Origin: an uncultured Clostridia bacterium
GTDB taxonomy: Bacteria; Bacillota; Clostridia; TANB77; CAG-508
Length of the DNA stretch: 64,000 nucleotides
Reading direction: 5' to 3'
Assembly (NCBI GenBank): GCA_948524275.1
Contig: CAOSLI010000005.1
Coordinates: 58,343-122,342 of the forward strand
The translations under genes were made by a program, and so were the position numbers. Below are positions 49,131 through 58,824 of this stretch, piece by piece; the stretch's first letter is position 1, and every line of letters begins with the position of its first letter. The notes beneath the pieces are model-generated. The model did no database searches. It saw only the letters and a program-made list of their open reading frames with translations, and had not been told where the DNA came from.

Positions 49131-49628
49131 ATGTTAAGTATAATTGTGGCAAAGGCAAAGAACAATGTAATTGGAAAAGATGGACAGATTCCATGGAAGA
49201 TTTCTGATGATTTAAAACAATTTAAAGAGAAAACAACAGGACATAATATTATAATGGGAAGAAAGACTTTTGATTCATTAGGTAGGATTTTGCCAAATAG
49301 AAAGCACATTATTTTAAGTAAAAATCCTAATTATAACATAGAAGATGATAGAGTAGAAATAGTACATAGCATTGAAGAATTAAAAAAATATATAGATAGT
49401 AAAGAGGAAAATTTTGTGATAGGCGGAGCTGTTATATATGAGCTTCTAATGCCATATTGCAATAAAATGTATGTTACAGAGATAAATAAAGAAATAGATG
49501 GAGATACTGTATTTCCCAATATAAATAAAAGCGAATGGGAAGAAATATCAAGAGTAAAAGGACCAAAGGAAGAAAATAATTTGGATTATGACTATGTTAC
49601 ATACATCAGAATATTGAAAGGAAAGTGA
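49131..49628 (+). CDS. folA: Dihydrofolate reductase
   Basis: 165 residues, normal length. LSIIVAKAKNNVIGKDGQIPWKISDDLKQF holds the Met20-like loop and catalytic Asp, IIMGRKTFDSLGRILPNRKHIILS the NADPH-binding Arg block, and FVIGGAVIYELLMPYC the GG motif. It reduces dihydrofolate made by ThyA. Its stop overlaps the GTG upstream of the S66 gene. Confidence 0.96.
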   Translation: MLSIIVAKAKNNVIGKDGQIPWKISDDLKQFKEKTTGHNIIMGRKTFDSLGRILPNRKHIILSKNPNYNIEDDRVEIVHSIEELKKYIDSKEENFVIGGAVIYELLMPYCNKMYVTEINKEIDGDTVFPNINKSEWEEISRVKGPKEENNLDYDYVTYIRILKGK

Positions 49629-49633
49629 AAAAT

Positions 49634-50617
49634 ATGATTGCCAATAAATTAAAACCAGGTGATGAAGTTAGAATAATTGCACCATCAAGAAGTATGGTTA
49701 TAATAGGAGAAGATAGTAGAAGGATAGCAACAGAAAGACTGGAAAAATTGGGATTAAAAGTTACATTTGGAAAATATGTAGAAGAAGCTGACAGTGACTA
49801 TCTATTAGCTGATGCAAAGCACAGAGCAGAAGATTTAAATGATGCTTTTAAAGATAAAAATGTAAAGGCAATATTAACTGTAATTGGCGGATTTAATTCA
49901 AACCAAATATTAGACTATATTGATTATGATGCAATTAAAGAGAATCCTAAGATATTCTGTGGATTTTCTGACATAACAGTGCTTTCAAATGCAATATATG
50001 CTAAAACTGGTTTAGTAACATATTCTGGACCACATTATTCAAGTTTTGGAATGAAAAAGGGTTTTGAATATGAACTAGATTATTTTACAAAAATGTTTTT
50101 TCATGATAAAGAAATTGAAATAGAATCGTCAAAAGAATGGAGCGATGATGCTTGGTTTATTGACCAAGAAAATAGAGATTTCATTTCAAATGAAGGAATG
50201 TTTGTGATAAATGAAGGAACAGCTGATGGAGAAATAGTTGGTGGTAATTTATGTACATTAAACTTACTTCAAGGAACAGAATATATGCCAAATATAGAAA
50301 ATAAAATATTATTTCTTGAAGATGATCGTGCGGTAGGAGAAGTATATTTAATGGAATTTGATAGAAATTTGCAATCACTGATACAAACACCAGAATTTAA
50401 GAAAGTAAAAGGAATAGTACTAGGCAGAGAACAAAAAGGATGCAATATGTCAAAAGAAAAATGGATAAAGATGATAAAAGGAAAACCAGAGCTAAGTAAT
50501 ATTCCAGTCATAGCAGGGGCTGATTTTGGACACACAACACCAATATTTACATTCCCAATTGGTGGACATGCTAGACTTGAAGCAGGTAAAGAAATAAAAC
50601 TATATATTAAAGGTTAA
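49634..50617 (+). CDS. S66-family LD-carboxypeptidase/MccF-like
   Basis: The second S66 serine peptidase of the window. The nucleophile is in FCGFSDITVLSNAIYAKTGL, the Glu in ILFLEDDRAVGEVYLMEFDR, and the His in GADFGHTTPIFTFPIGG, all matching the family better than the gene at 24184. It probably trims recycled murein tetrapeptides or acts on microcin-like molecules. ATG 49634 has GGAAAG at 8 bases; GTG 49625 is also in frame. Last gene of the thyA operon. Confidence 0.92.
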   Translation: MIANKLKPGDEVRIIAPSRSMVIIGEDSRRIATERLEKLGLKVTFGKYVEEADSDYLLADAKHRAEDLNDAFKDKNVKAILTVIGGFNSNQILDYIDYDAIKENPKIFCGFSDITVLSNAIYAKTGLVTYSGPHYSSFGMKKGFEYELDYFTKMFFHDKEIEIESSKEWSDDAWFIDQENRDFISNEGMFVINEGTADGEIVGGNLCTLNLLQGTEYMPNIENKILFLEDDRAVGEVYLMEFDRNLQSLIQTPEFKKVKGIVLGREQKGCNMSKEKWIKMIKGKPELSNIPVIAGADFGHTTPIFTFPIGGHARLEAGKEIKLYIKG

Positions 50618-50688
50618 AAGGGGTGTCCCCTTGGTCGACCAGAGGGACGTACTTTTTGGTCGACCAAAAGGCCCGTCCCCATGGTTGA
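50618..50688 (+). repeat. GGGGACG/TTGGTCGAC dispersed repeat, copy C
   Basis: Two inverted units back to back: GGGGTGTCCCCTTGGTCGAC, then TTTTTGGTCGACCAAAAGG and CCCGTCCCCATGGTTGAAG. It fills the gap between the S66 and MFS genes. Confidence 0.75.
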
Positions 50689-50715
50689 AGAAAACAAAAG
50701 AAATGGAGAATTAAC

Positions 50716-52011
50716 ATGGCAATAGATGAAGCAAGAATACAAAGAAGAAAAATGCGTAAAAATAATATGCGAATATTTCCTACATATAAGAAATTGGCTT
50801 GGGATTATTTATTTTTCTATACAATTGATTTCTTATTTCTTACTCAAGTAAAAGGAATATCAGCGGCAGATGTAGTACTAAAAAATACATTTTATGCGAT
50901 ATTTTCTATAATACTACAAATTCCAGCAAGTTTCATTGTAGAATGGTTAGGAAAAAGAAAGAGCTTAATAGTTGCAAACATATTTAATTGCTTATATATC
51001 GTAATGATAATGATAAGTAAAAACTTAGGTGATCTAGTGATTGCAGAGTTTTTAGAAGCAGTGGGATTTGCAATAAAAGCAGTTGCAGAACCAAGTTTGC
51101 TTAGTGAATCTATACCGCCATCTAGATATAAGAATGAAATATATTCAAAAATACATGCAAAAGGTGCTGCAGGATATTATAGGCTTAATGCAATTTCTAA
51201 GATTATATCAGGAGCATTATTTGTAGTAAACCCATACATTCCAATGTGTCTTGCTTTAGTTATTACGATAATAGATGTAATATTATCAGTTATGCTTAAA
51301 GAGCCTATAAAAAAAGAAAAGAAGATGAGCAAATCAGAGTATACTAAACAATTTAGAGATATAATAGATGGATTTATGTTTATTATAAAATCAAAAAGAT
51401 TAAAGGGACTCATGCTTTGTGCAGGATTATTAAAAGGGCTTACAACAATTTTGGGGGATTACTATATAGCATCATTTGAAACCTTAAATATATCTGCAAC
51501 AATTATAGGAATAATATCAGCTGGGGGAAGTCTAATAGAGTCATATGCATGCAAAAAGCGTACATTTTTTCAACATAAATTTAAAAATAAATTGTTAATA
51601 ACAATAGCGTTAACAATATCAATAACTACAATAATTTCTGGAATACTTGGAATAAGAGAATACATAATAGCTACAATGCTTATTGTTACGATGTATATAG
51701 CTCATTATTTTGCAAAAGCTCTATTTTCAACTGTTATGGAAGAATATATGGTAAACTTTACAAATGAAGAAATTGACACAAAAATATTTGCAGCAAGAAA
51801 CTTATTTCAATCAATATCAAAAGTAATTGCAGGACTTATAGCATCATTCTTATTAAATAGATTTGAAGTATCATACTGTATGATTATAATTGGAGTGATA
51901 TTTACTATATTATTTATTGTAACAGGGAAATATATGAAAACAAGAGTTGGATTAAAGCCGGAAGAATACTCAAAAGATGAAGTTAAATATGATAGCTTAA
52001 AGGTAAAATAG
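50716..52011 (+). CDS. MFS transporter
   Basis: A 431-residue protein with about 12 membrane segments. A basic N-terminus (RIQRRKMRKNN) leads into TYKKLAWDYLFFYTIDFLFLTQVKG. A basic inter-domain loop (KEPIKKEKKMSKSEYTKQF) sits between the six-segment halves. Substrate unknown. The ribosome-binding site is GGAG. It is followed 28 bases later by a GT-C glycosyltransferase gene. Confidence 0.88.
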   Translation: MAIDEARIQRRKMRKNNMRIFPTYKKLAWDYLFFYTIDFLFLTQVKGISAADVVLKNTFYAIFSIILQIPASFIVEWLGKRKSLIVANIFNCLYIVMIMISKNLGDLVIAEFLEAVGFAIKAVAEPSLLSESIPPSRYKNEIYSKIHAKGAAGYYRLNAISKIISGALFVVNPYIPMCLALVITIIDVILSVMLKEPIKKEKKMSKSEYTKQFRDIIDGFMFIIKSKRLKGLMLCAGLLKGLTTILGDYYIASFETLNISATIIGIISAGGSLIESYACKKRTFFQHKFKNKLLITIALTISITTIISGILGIREYIIATMLIVTMYIAHYFAKALFSTVMEEYMVNFTNEEIDTKIFAARNLFQSISKVIAGLIASFLLNRFEVSYCMIIIGVIFTILFIVTGKYMKTRVGLKPEEYSKDEVKYDSLKVK

Positions 52012-52039
52012 TTAGATTTAAGATGTAAAGGAATAGTTA

Positions 52040-53512
52040 ATGAAAAGTAAAATTTCTAAGATAATAATGCTAATAACAACACTTATATATGCAATATTTA
52101 ATATTGTTTATATTTCAAGCGTTAAAGGTGATATACAATGCTTTGGTGCATCAATGATATTTGAAAGTATTTCAAATAAAAAATTAGCAATGTTAAATCT
52201 CATCGCATTTATGATTTTTATGCTTATTTTAACAGTTACTTATATAATTATTTTATTGGATAGCAAAGAAAAAAGGGAAGAAGTAAACAGTGAAGCAACA
52301 TATAAAGTTGTAAAAAAAGATAAAAGAAAAAAAGAGTGGGTAAAAACTCTTATATTTATAGGAATTATATCTTGTATGTCAGGGATTGTATTACCAAACA
52401 ATAGCTCAGATGTATATTATTATATTGCATCAGGAAGACTAGACGCTAGATACAATATAAATGTATTTGAAGAAAATTTTAAAGAAAAACAGCTTGAACA
52501 TATGGATGACAAGGTAATTTCTAAATCGCCAGGGTGTGACCAGAAATTTATCTATGGAGCAGTATGGGCTCAAATTTGCAAATTTATAGGAAGTTTGCCT
52601 TCATCAATGGTAATTACTAATCTTTATGCATTTAAGATTTTAAATATTATTGTACATCTATTAAACTGTTATCTTATATATAAAATAAGTAAAAATAAAA
52701 AGCTGGTACTTATATATGGATTAAACCCATTAGTACTTTTTGAAGGAATAATGAATTGCCATAATGACATATACTTAGTGTTATTTATGTTACTAGCAGT
52801 ATATTTTAAAAAGAGTGAAAAAAGGGGATTATCAATTGTAAGTATAGCACTTGGGACACTTATAAAATATGTTCCAGTAATACTGTTGCCTTATATATTA
52901 TTTAATGCAAGTGAAAAACTAATTAAAGATGACAAAAAGATAAACTTTAAATATATTGGAAAAATGCTTATGTACTTACTAGAATTTGCCATTATATTTA
53001 TTGGAATCTCAGCATTAGTTACAGGAGATTTTAGCAAAATAGTATCAGTACTCGCACAAACAAAGGTATATGCGAATTCAATATATGTACAGCTTTTGAG
53101 AATGGGAACTAAGTGGGATGTTATAACAAAACTTGCATTTATAGGTAAAATCCTATTTTGTATTATATATGTAATTTTTGTATTAATATCTTTTATAAAA
53201 AGAAAAAAAGATGCTAAAAGCTATATGTGGTTAATGATAATATTTTTAGGAATAGTAATTACAAACTTTAGAACATGGTATATTATGTGGCTATTTGGAA
53301 TAATTACGGAACTCGAAGAGAAAGATATTGTCAAAGTGATTGCACTTAGCCTAATTGGTGAAATTAGTAACTATATTATATATTATTTAGGCGAAAGTTG
53401 GATTTATGGTGGAATGTACTGTATTACAGTAATAGTTGCGTATGCAATATTTATACTAATCGACCATTGGGGACGTGCACTTTTGGTTGACAAAAAGGGA
53501 CAGGTTACATAA
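52040..53512 (+). CDS. Polytopic GT-C glycosyltransferase (MptB/GT87-like)
   Basis: A 490-residue protein with about 12 membrane segments. SSDVYYYIASGRLDARYNINVF in the first outer loop and PGCDQKFIYGAVW carry the acidic residues of lipid-linked-mannose-type GT-C enzymes, and NPLVLFEGIMNCHNDIYLVLFML follows. It would add a sugar outside the membrane to a wall or lipid glycan. The last ~15 residues (HWGRALLVDKKGQVT) are encoded by the dispersed repeat at 53463, so the natural C-terminus was altered by the repeat. Confidence 0.82.
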   Translation: MKSKISKIIMLITTLIYAIFNIVYISSVKGDIQCFGASMIFESISNKKLAMLNLIAFMIFMLILTVTYIIILLDSKEKREEVNSEATYKVVKKDKRKKEWVKTLIFIGIISCMSGIVLPNNSSDVYYYIASGRLDARYNINVFEENFKEKQLEHMDDKVISKSPGCDQKFIYGAVWAQICKFIGSLPSSMVITNLYAFKILNIIVHLLNCYLIYKISKNKKLVLIYGLNPLVLFEGIMNCHNDIYLVLFMLLAVYFKKSEKRGLSIVSIALGTLIKYVPVILLPYILFNASEKLIKDDKKINFKYIGKMLMYLLEFAIIFIGISALVTGDFSKIVSVLAQTKVYANSIYVQLLRMGTKWDVITKLAFIGKILFCIIYVIFVLISFIKRKKDAKSYMWLMIIFLGIVITNFRTWYIMWLFGIITELEEKDIVKVIALSLIGEISNYIIYYLGESWIYGGMYCITVIVAYAIFILIDHWGRALLVDKKGQVT

Positions 53513-53563
53513 AATCAACCAAAAGTGCATGTTCCTAATAGTTGACCAAAGGGGACAGATTGA
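53463..53563 (+). repeat. GGGGACG/TTGGTTGAC dispersed repeat, copy B
   Basis: The first part is nearly identical to copy A. TGCACTTTTGGTTGA (53476-53490) is repeated exactly in inverse orientation at 53515-53529, then GTTGACCAAAGGGGACAG follows. The first half is translated as the tail of the GT-C protein. Confidence 0.82.
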
Positions 53564-53597
53564 TAAGAGCGAAGCATATTTAAATGTGATTTCACAA

Positions 53598-53658
53598 ACG
53601 TGATTTTCCCAAGGAAAATCACGTATGGCGATTAAAGCAAGCGAAGTGAGCGAAAGGG
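53598..53658 (+). repeat. RBS-bearing hairpin cassette, copy 3 (variant)
   Basis: Hairpin ACGTGATTTTCC-caa-GGAAAATCACGT, then TATGGCGATTAAAGCAAGCG and AAGTGAGCGAAAGGGAG, which supplies the polA ribosome-binding site. The part after the hairpin matches copies 1 and 2; the stem sequence differs. Confidence 0.65.
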
Positions 53659-53665
53659 AGAATTT

Positions 53666-56344
53666 ATGGAAAAAATACTTTTAATTGACGGAAACTCAAT
53701 GATGAATAGAGCTTTTTATGGTGTAATGGCTGGAAAAAATATGATGACTGCTGATGGGAAATATACTAATGCTTTGTATGGTTTTTTGGCAATTTTATTT
53801 AAAAATATAGAAGAACTAAATCCGGATTATATATTAGTTGCTTTTGACTCAAAAACAGCAGCTGATGTTAGAAAACAAAAATATGAGGGATATAAAAAAA
53901 ACAGACATAAAATGCCTGGTGAACTTGCGGAGCAAATGCCTGAAATTAAAGAAATATTAGATGCCATGAATATAAGATATTTAGAAATGTCAGATTTTGA
54001 GGGAGATGATATATTAGGTTCTGCTGCTAAGCAATTTGCAGGAGAAGATAAAACATCATACATCTTATCAGGAGATAGAGATTTATTCCAACTAGCGCAA
54101 GATAATATAATCATAAGAATTCCAAGAACAAAAGCAGGTAAAACAGAAACAGAAGTATATGATAAAGCAAGAATTGAAGAAGAATATGGACTTTCACCAC
54201 AAGGACTAATTGAACTAAAGGCTTTAATGGGAGATTCATCAGATGAAATACCAGGAATTCCAGGAGTAGGACCAAAGACTGCAACTGATCTTCTTAAAAA
54301 ATATAATACTGTTGACGCTCTATATAAAGCAGTAGAAAGTGATGAAGACTCAAAGGAATTTAAACCAGGACTTAGAAACAAGCTAATAGAAAATAAACAT
54401 TTAGCCGAAATATCAAAAGATATTGGAACAATAAATACAAAAGCAGATTTAGGGATATCATTACAAGACATTAAAACTAAAGAATGGGATAAACAAGAAG
54501 TTTTAAGATTATTTAAAATATATAAATTTAATAGATTTATTGAAAGATTTAATCTAAATAAGGAAGCTGATGATCCTAGTGAAAATATCAATCAAGCAAA
54601 AGAAATCTCAGAAGTAAATACAATAAATAGAAATTCTATTACAGATGTAAATTTAAAAGACAATAAAATGATATATTTTTTAGAGACAGCAATATCTTCT
54701 GATGAAAGTAAAATTATCAAAAAAGATATTATAGGAGTTGGAATCTATGAAAATGAGAAAACTATCGCATATATTAAAAATCCAAAAATAGAAGAACTTA
54801 AACATATATTTGAAAACGAACAAATAGAAAAGATAGGTTACAAATTAAGCGAAGACTACGTACTACTTAAAGAAAATGGTATAAGTGCCAAGAATATAAA
54901 ATACGATATAGAAGTCGCAGAATATGATATAAATCCATCAGATGTAAAACATAAACTAAATGAAATTGCTGAAAAATATTTGAATATTAATTTAGATAAT
55001 ATAGTTCCAGAAAAACAAATTACACTATTTGACACAAATGAAGATAAAAACGAAATTGGTATATATGTGTATGTAATTAAGAGAATATATGAAGAAACTA
55101 AAAAGATATTAGAAAAAAATAATACTATAAAGTTGTTCCAAGATATCGAAATCCCACTAATTACAGTGCTTGGCGAAATGCAATATAATGGAATGAAAGC
55201 AGAGCTTGAAAAACTTATAGAGTTTGGATGTGAATTAAAGAAAAGAATGCAAGAATTAACAAAAGAAATCCATGAAATAGCTGGGGAAGAATTTAATGTT
55301 AATTCTACAAAGCAACTTGGAGATATTTTATTTGAAAAGCTAAAATTACCTGCACCTAAAAAGAAAAAAAATGGATATAGTACTGATGTTGATACACTTG
55401 AAAAATTAAGGGGAGAAAGTCCTATAATAGAAATGATTTTAGAATACAGAACAATATCAAAGTTAAATTCAACATATGTAGAAGGACTTACACCATATAT
55501 TAATAAAAAGACTGGAAGAATACATTCTTATTTTCATCAGACAATAACTGCTACAGGAAGAATAAGTTCTACAGAACCAAATTTGCAAAATATTCCCGCT
55601 CGTGAAGAGTTGGGAAGGAATATAAAAAAGGCATTTGTACCACAAAAGGGATATGTATATATAGACGCTGATTACTCGCAAATAGAATTAAGAGTTTTAG
55701 CGCATATCGCAAATGATGAAAAGATGATAGAAGCATTTAGGCAAGATGAAGACATCCATACACAAGTTGCATCAAGAGTTTTTTCAGTACCTGCAAAAGA
55801 GGTTACCAAAGAACAAAGATCAAAAGCAAAGGCAGTTAACTTTGGTATTGTATATGGAATATCTGATTTTGGTCTAGCAGGACAAATTGGAACATCAAGA
55901 AAAGAAGCTAAAGAATATATTGATAATTATTTGAAAAAATATCCAGGAATAAAGAAATATATGGATGATATAACAGCTAAGGCAAAAGAAGATGGATATG
56001 TAGAAACTCTTTTTGGAAGAAGAAGATATATACCAGAATTAAAATCAAGCAATTATATGGTTAGAGAGTTTGGAAAAAGAGTAGCTTTAAATGCTCCAAT
56101 ACAAGGCACTGCAGCCGATATAATGAAAATTGCTATGAATGAAGTATATAGAAAATTGAAAGAAAAAGATTTAGATGCAAAGCTTATATTGCAAGTCCAT
56201 GATGAATTAATGATTGAAGTAAAGAAAGAGCAAAAAGAAGAAGCTAAGAAGATACTTAAGGACTGTATGGAAAATGCAGCTAAACTATCAGTACCATTAA
56301 AAGTTGAAGCAAATGATGCAGAAGACTGGTATAATGCTAAATAA
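53666..56344 (+). CDS. polA: DNA polymerase I
   Basis: Three domains. A 5'-3' exonuclease (residues 1-300; LLIDGNSMMNRAFYG, SDFEGDDILG, GDSSDEIPGIPGVGPKTA). A central 3'-5' exonuclease-like domain (about 330-480) where the metal-binding DxE is replaced by FLETA, so proofreading is probably lost as in Bacillus Pol I. A family A polymerase (ATGRISSTEPNLQNIP, DADYSQIELRVLAHI, RSKAKAVNFGIVYGIS, VHDELMIEV). At 892 residues it is normal. It starts at ATG 53666 with GGGAG from the cassette. Confidence 0.97.
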   Translation: MEKILLIDGNSMMNRAFYGVMAGKNMMTADGKYTNALYGFLAILFKNIEELNPDYILVAFDSKTAADVRKQKYEGYKKNRHKMPGELAEQMPEIKEILDAMNIRYLEMSDFEGDDILGSAAKQFAGEDKTSYILSGDRDLFQLAQDNIIIRIPRTKAGKTETEVYDKARIEEEYGLSPQGLIELKALMGDSSDEIPGIPGVGPKTATDLLKKYNTVDALYKAVESDEDSKEFKPGLRNKLIENKHLAEISKDIGTINTKADLGISLQDIKTKEWDKQEVLRLFKIYKFNRFIERFNLNKEADDPSENINQAKEISEVNTINRNSITDVNLKDNKMIYFLETAISSDESKIIKKDIIGVGIYENEKTIAYIKNPKIEELKHIFENEQIEKIGYKLSEDYVLLKENGISAKNIKYDIEVAEYDINPSDVKHKLNEIAEKYLNINLDNIVPEKQITLFDTNEDKNEIGIYVYVIKRIYEETKKILEKNNTIKLFQDIEIPLITVLGEMQYNGMKAELEKLIEFGCELKKRMQELTKEIHEIAGEEFNVNSTKQLGDILFEKLKLPAPKKKKNGYSTDVDTLEKLRGESPIIEMILEYRTISKLNSTYVEGLTPYINKKTGRIHSYFHQTITATGRISSTEPNLQNIPAREELGRNIKKAFVPQKGYVYIDADYSQIELRVLAHIANDEKMIEAFRQDEDIHTQVASRVFSVPAKEVTKEQRSKAKAVNFGIVYGISDFGLAGQIGTSRKEAKEYIDNYLKKYPGIKKYMDDITAKAKEDGYVETLFGRRRYIPELKSSNYMVREFGKRVALNAPIQGTAADIMKIAMNEVYRKLKEKDLDAKLILQVHDELMIEVKKEQKEEAKKILKDCMENAAKLSVPLKVEANDAEDWYNAK

Positions 56345-56365
56345 CTAAAAACATTAGGAGACAAA

Positions 56366-56908
56366 ATGAAAAAAATTATATTAGCAATGATTATAGCAAT
56401 AGTACTTATAGCTATATGCAATGCAAAGTACTTCTTAAAGAAAATTTATAAAACTGAATATAGACAATATGTTGAAATGTATGCAGAACAAAATAATGTT
56501 GATCCACTTTTAGTCTATGCCATAATTAAAGCAGAAAGTAATTTTGACAAAGATGCACTTTCTAACAAGGGAGCATGTGGATTAATGCAACTTATGGATG
56601 AAACTGCAAAAGAAGTGGCACAAAATTCTGTAATAGAATATGAAACAGGAAAAACACTTTACAATCCAGAGCAAAATATTGCTATAGGTATAGCATATTT
56701 TAAAGATTTACAAAATCATTTTAAAAATGATGGATTAGCTTTAGCAGCATATAATGCTGGAATTGGAAACGTAAGTAAGTGGATAAAGCAGGGAACAATA
56801 AAAGCAGATGGCAGAGACCTAGAAAACATACCATACAAAGAAACTAATATGTATGTCAGGAAAATACTTAAAGATTATAATATTTATAAGAGACTTTATT
56901 TACAATAA
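56366..56908 (+). CDS. Soluble lytic transglycosylase-like (SLT) protein
   Basis: A signal/anchor segment (IILAMIIAIVLIAICNA) is followed by an SLT domain: catalytic Glu in AIIKAESNFDKDALSNKGACGLMQLM, IAIGIAYFKDL and LALAAYNAGIGNV. It cleaves peptidoglycan glycan strands. At 180 residues it is the short Firmicutes type. It lies 21 bases after polA, with AGGAG before the ATG, and may be co-transcribed with it. Confidence 0.93.
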   Translation: MKKIILAMIIAIVLIAICNAKYFLKKIYKTEYRQYVEMYAEQNNVDPLLVYAIIKAESNFDKDALSNKGACGLMQLMDETAKEVAQNSVIEYETGKTLYNPEQNIAIGIAYFKDLQNHFKNDGLALAAYNAGIGNVSKWIKQGTIKADGRDLENIPYKETNMYVRKILKDYNIYKRLYLQ

Positions 56909-57086
56909 TATTACAATAACAATACAAATTGAATAATATATAAAAATATATTGATAAAATTTTGCATTTAGTATATCATAACTATAGCAAGGTTAATTGA
57001 TAGAAGAAAAATTAGTTAAACTTACTAATTAAATAGTAGTGTATAGTAAAAAAAGCTACTTATAAAGCTAAATAGGAGGAAAAATA

Positions 57087-57413
57087 ATGGATAACGAAAA
57101 CAATTTTAATGAGGAAATGAACGAGATCGATAACAATATAGTTACATTAAAAGATGAAGATGGAAATGATGTAAATTTTGAATTTCTTGATTTAATAGAA
57201 TATGAAGGAGATAACTATGTAGTATTATTACCAGCTGATGAAGAGGCAGAAGATGCTGATGAAGTAGTAATATTAAAAGAAGAACCAAGTGATGAAAGCT
57301 CAGAAGAAGAAACATATGGAAGCGTTGAAGATGAAGAAATACTAAACAAAATATTTGAAATATTCAAAGAAAAATTCAAGGACGAATTTAACTTCGTTGA
57401 TGAGGAAGAATAA
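57087..57413 (+). CDS. DUF1292 family protein
   Basis: An acidic 108-residue protein with the DUF1292 core NIVTLKDEDGNDVNFEFLDLIEYEGDNYVVLLPADE, followed by a Glu-rich tail. This small family (YrzB-like) is widespread in Firmicutes near cell-division or RNA genes and has no known function. AGGAGG precedes the ATG and a terminator follows. Confidence 0.92.
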   Translation: MDNENNFNEEMNEIDNNIVTLKDEDGNDVNFEFLDLIEYEGDNYVVLLPADEEAEDADEVVILKEEPSDESSEEETYGSVEDEEILNKIFEIFKEKFKDEFNFVDEEE

Positions 57414-57422
57414 TTTAACATA

Positions 57423-57452
57423 AAAGTCCCTTTTTCTAATAAAAGGGACTTT
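57423..57452 (+). terminator. Terminator after DUF1292 gene
   Basis: AAAGTCCCTTT pairs with AAAGGGACTTT, followed by ATAAC. Confidence 0.85.
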
Positions 57453-57503
57453 ATAACTTAAGAGAAGAGAAAAATGTAATATTTTGAAAAAAGGAAGGAA
57501 TTT

Positions 57504-57974
57504 ATGAAAAGTTTTGCAAATTGGATGATAGTAACATTTATGATAATGTTCTGGATGCTTAGAGTAGTTGTAACATATATGGTAGCGTTTGGAAAGGATT
57601 TCCCAATAACACCAATAAATCAAACCACAGAAATAGTATTATTATTTGTAACACTGATATGTATAACATTAGTTATAAAAAGAAAGCACATTGGAGGAAT
57701 CATATATTTACTTTCATACTATGGATATTTTGGAGCTGACTTATGGAAAAATCTAGGACCTGTGTTTAAAGGTGGAGCAATGAATGTAAATATTGGACTT
57801 ACTGCTTTTATTTCAGCAATAGGTGTAGTACTTGCAACTGTTGTTATGATGGACCTTCTTGCTGATAAAACAAAGAAAAAAGAGGATAAGCAAACAGAAT
57901 GGTTTTATGCAAATAAAGATTTAGATAGACAAAAAGATGAAAGAGATGATCAAAATAATTACAGAATATTATAA
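57504..57974 (+). CDS. Small integral membrane protein
   Basis: 156 residues with four hydrophobic segments: NWMIVTFMIMFWMLRVVVTYMVAF, EIVLLFVTLICITLVI, HIGGIIYLLSYYGYFG, and GLTAFISAIGVVLATVVMMDLL. A charged cytoplasmic tail rich in Lys and Asp follows. GGAAGGA before the ATG. I do not recognise the family. It lies before ftsE and could take part in division, which is inference from position only. Confidence 0.75.
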   Translation: MKSFANWMIVTFMIMFWMLRVVVTYMVAFGKDFPITPINQTTEIVLLFVTLICITLVIKRKHIGGIIYLLSYYGYFGADLWKNLGPVFKGGAMNVNIGLTAFISAIGVVLATVVMMDLLADKTKKKEDKQTEWFYANKDLDRQKDERDDQNNYRIL

Positions 57975-58013
57975 ATTTTACAAATAATACTATAATTTTT
58001 TGTAGAAATATAC

Positions 58014-58042
58014 TTGAAAATATACTTTTTTATTGATAATAT
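58014..58042 (+). promoter_or_regulatory. ftsE operon promoter
   Basis: TTGAAA (58014-58019), 17-base spacer and TAATAT (58037-58042), upstream of the hairpin cassette and ftsE. Confidence 0.65.
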
Positions 58043-58063
58043 AAAAATAAATTTTATATTAGT

Positions 58064-58130
58064 TGACAAACGAGATTTTGTGAAACAAAATCTTGGATGC
58101 AAATAGAACGAAGCGAAGCATAGTGAAAGG
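58064..58130 (+). repeat. RBS-bearing hairpin cassette, copy 2
   Basis: GAGATTTTGTGAAACAAAAT, then CTTGGATGCAAATAGAACGA and AGCGAAGCATAGTGAAAGGG. This is the same layout and nearly the same sequence as copy 1 (22731-22789, minus strand), and it again supplies the next gene's ribosome-binding site. Confidence 0.78.
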
Positions 58131-58140
58131 GACGAATGTA

Positions 58141-58824
58141 ATGATAGAATTTAAAAATGTAAGTAAATCTTACGAACCAGGTGGAGAAATTATACATAAT
58201 GCAAATTTTACAATTGCAAAAGGTGAATTCGCATTTTTAGTTGGTAGTTCTGGTTCTGGAAAATCAACACTAATAAAAATGATACTAAAAGAGGAAGACC
58301 CAACAACAGGACATATAATAATTAATGGAACAGACACAACTTCTTTAAAGCCAAGTAAAGTTCCTTATTTAAGAAGAAGTATGGGAATTGTGTTCCAAGA
58401 TTTTAGATTACTACCAGATAAAACTGTATATGAAAATGTTGCTTTTGCAATGCATGTTGTAAAAGCAACACCAAAGCATATAAAAAGGCAAGTTCCAATG
58501 GTTTTAGCACAAGTTGGTCTAGCAGACAAAGCAAAGGTTTACCCAAATGAACTTTCTGGTGGAGAGCAACAAAGAGTGGCATTGGCGCGTGCAATAGTTA
58601 ACAATCCATCAATGCTAATAGCAGATGAACCTACTGGAAACTTAGACCCAAATACTGCATGGGACATTATGGGACTTTTGAATGATATTAATTTAAGAGG
58701 AACAACAGTAGTAGTTGCAACACATGCTAAAGACATAGTAGACAGAATGAACAAAAGAGTTATTCGTATTGACAAAGGCGATATAGTTAGAGATGAAAAA
58801 GGTGGGTATGACGGTGAAGTATAA
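58141..58824 (+). CDS. ftsE: Cell-division ATP-binding protein FtsE
   Basis: ABC ATPase: Walker A VGSSGSGKST, Q-loop VFQDFRLLPDKTVYENV, signature LSGGEQQRVALARA, Walker B MLIADEPTGNLD, H-loop ATHA. It pairs with FtsX to activate wall hydrolases at the septum. ATG 58141 follows AAAGGGA; the longer frame to 58093 would begin inside the cassette. It overlaps ftsX by 17 bases. Confidence 0.96.
   Translation: MIEFKNVSKSYEPGGEIIHNANFTIAKGEFAFLVGSSGSGKSTLIKMILKEEDPTTGHIIINGTDTTSLKPSKVPYLRRSMGIVFQDFRLLPDKTVYENVAFAMHVVKATPKHIKRQVPMVLAQVGLADKAKVYPNELSGGEQQRVALARAIVNNPSMLIADEPTGNLDPNTAWDIMGLLNDINLRGTTVVVATHAKDIVDRMNKRVIRIDKGDIVRDEKGGYDGEV

Noticed and set aside
53827..54591. Minus-strand open frame inside polA
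   Set aside because: It is antisense to the 5'-3' exonuclease domain, has a Ser/Leu-rich shadow composition and no start signals.
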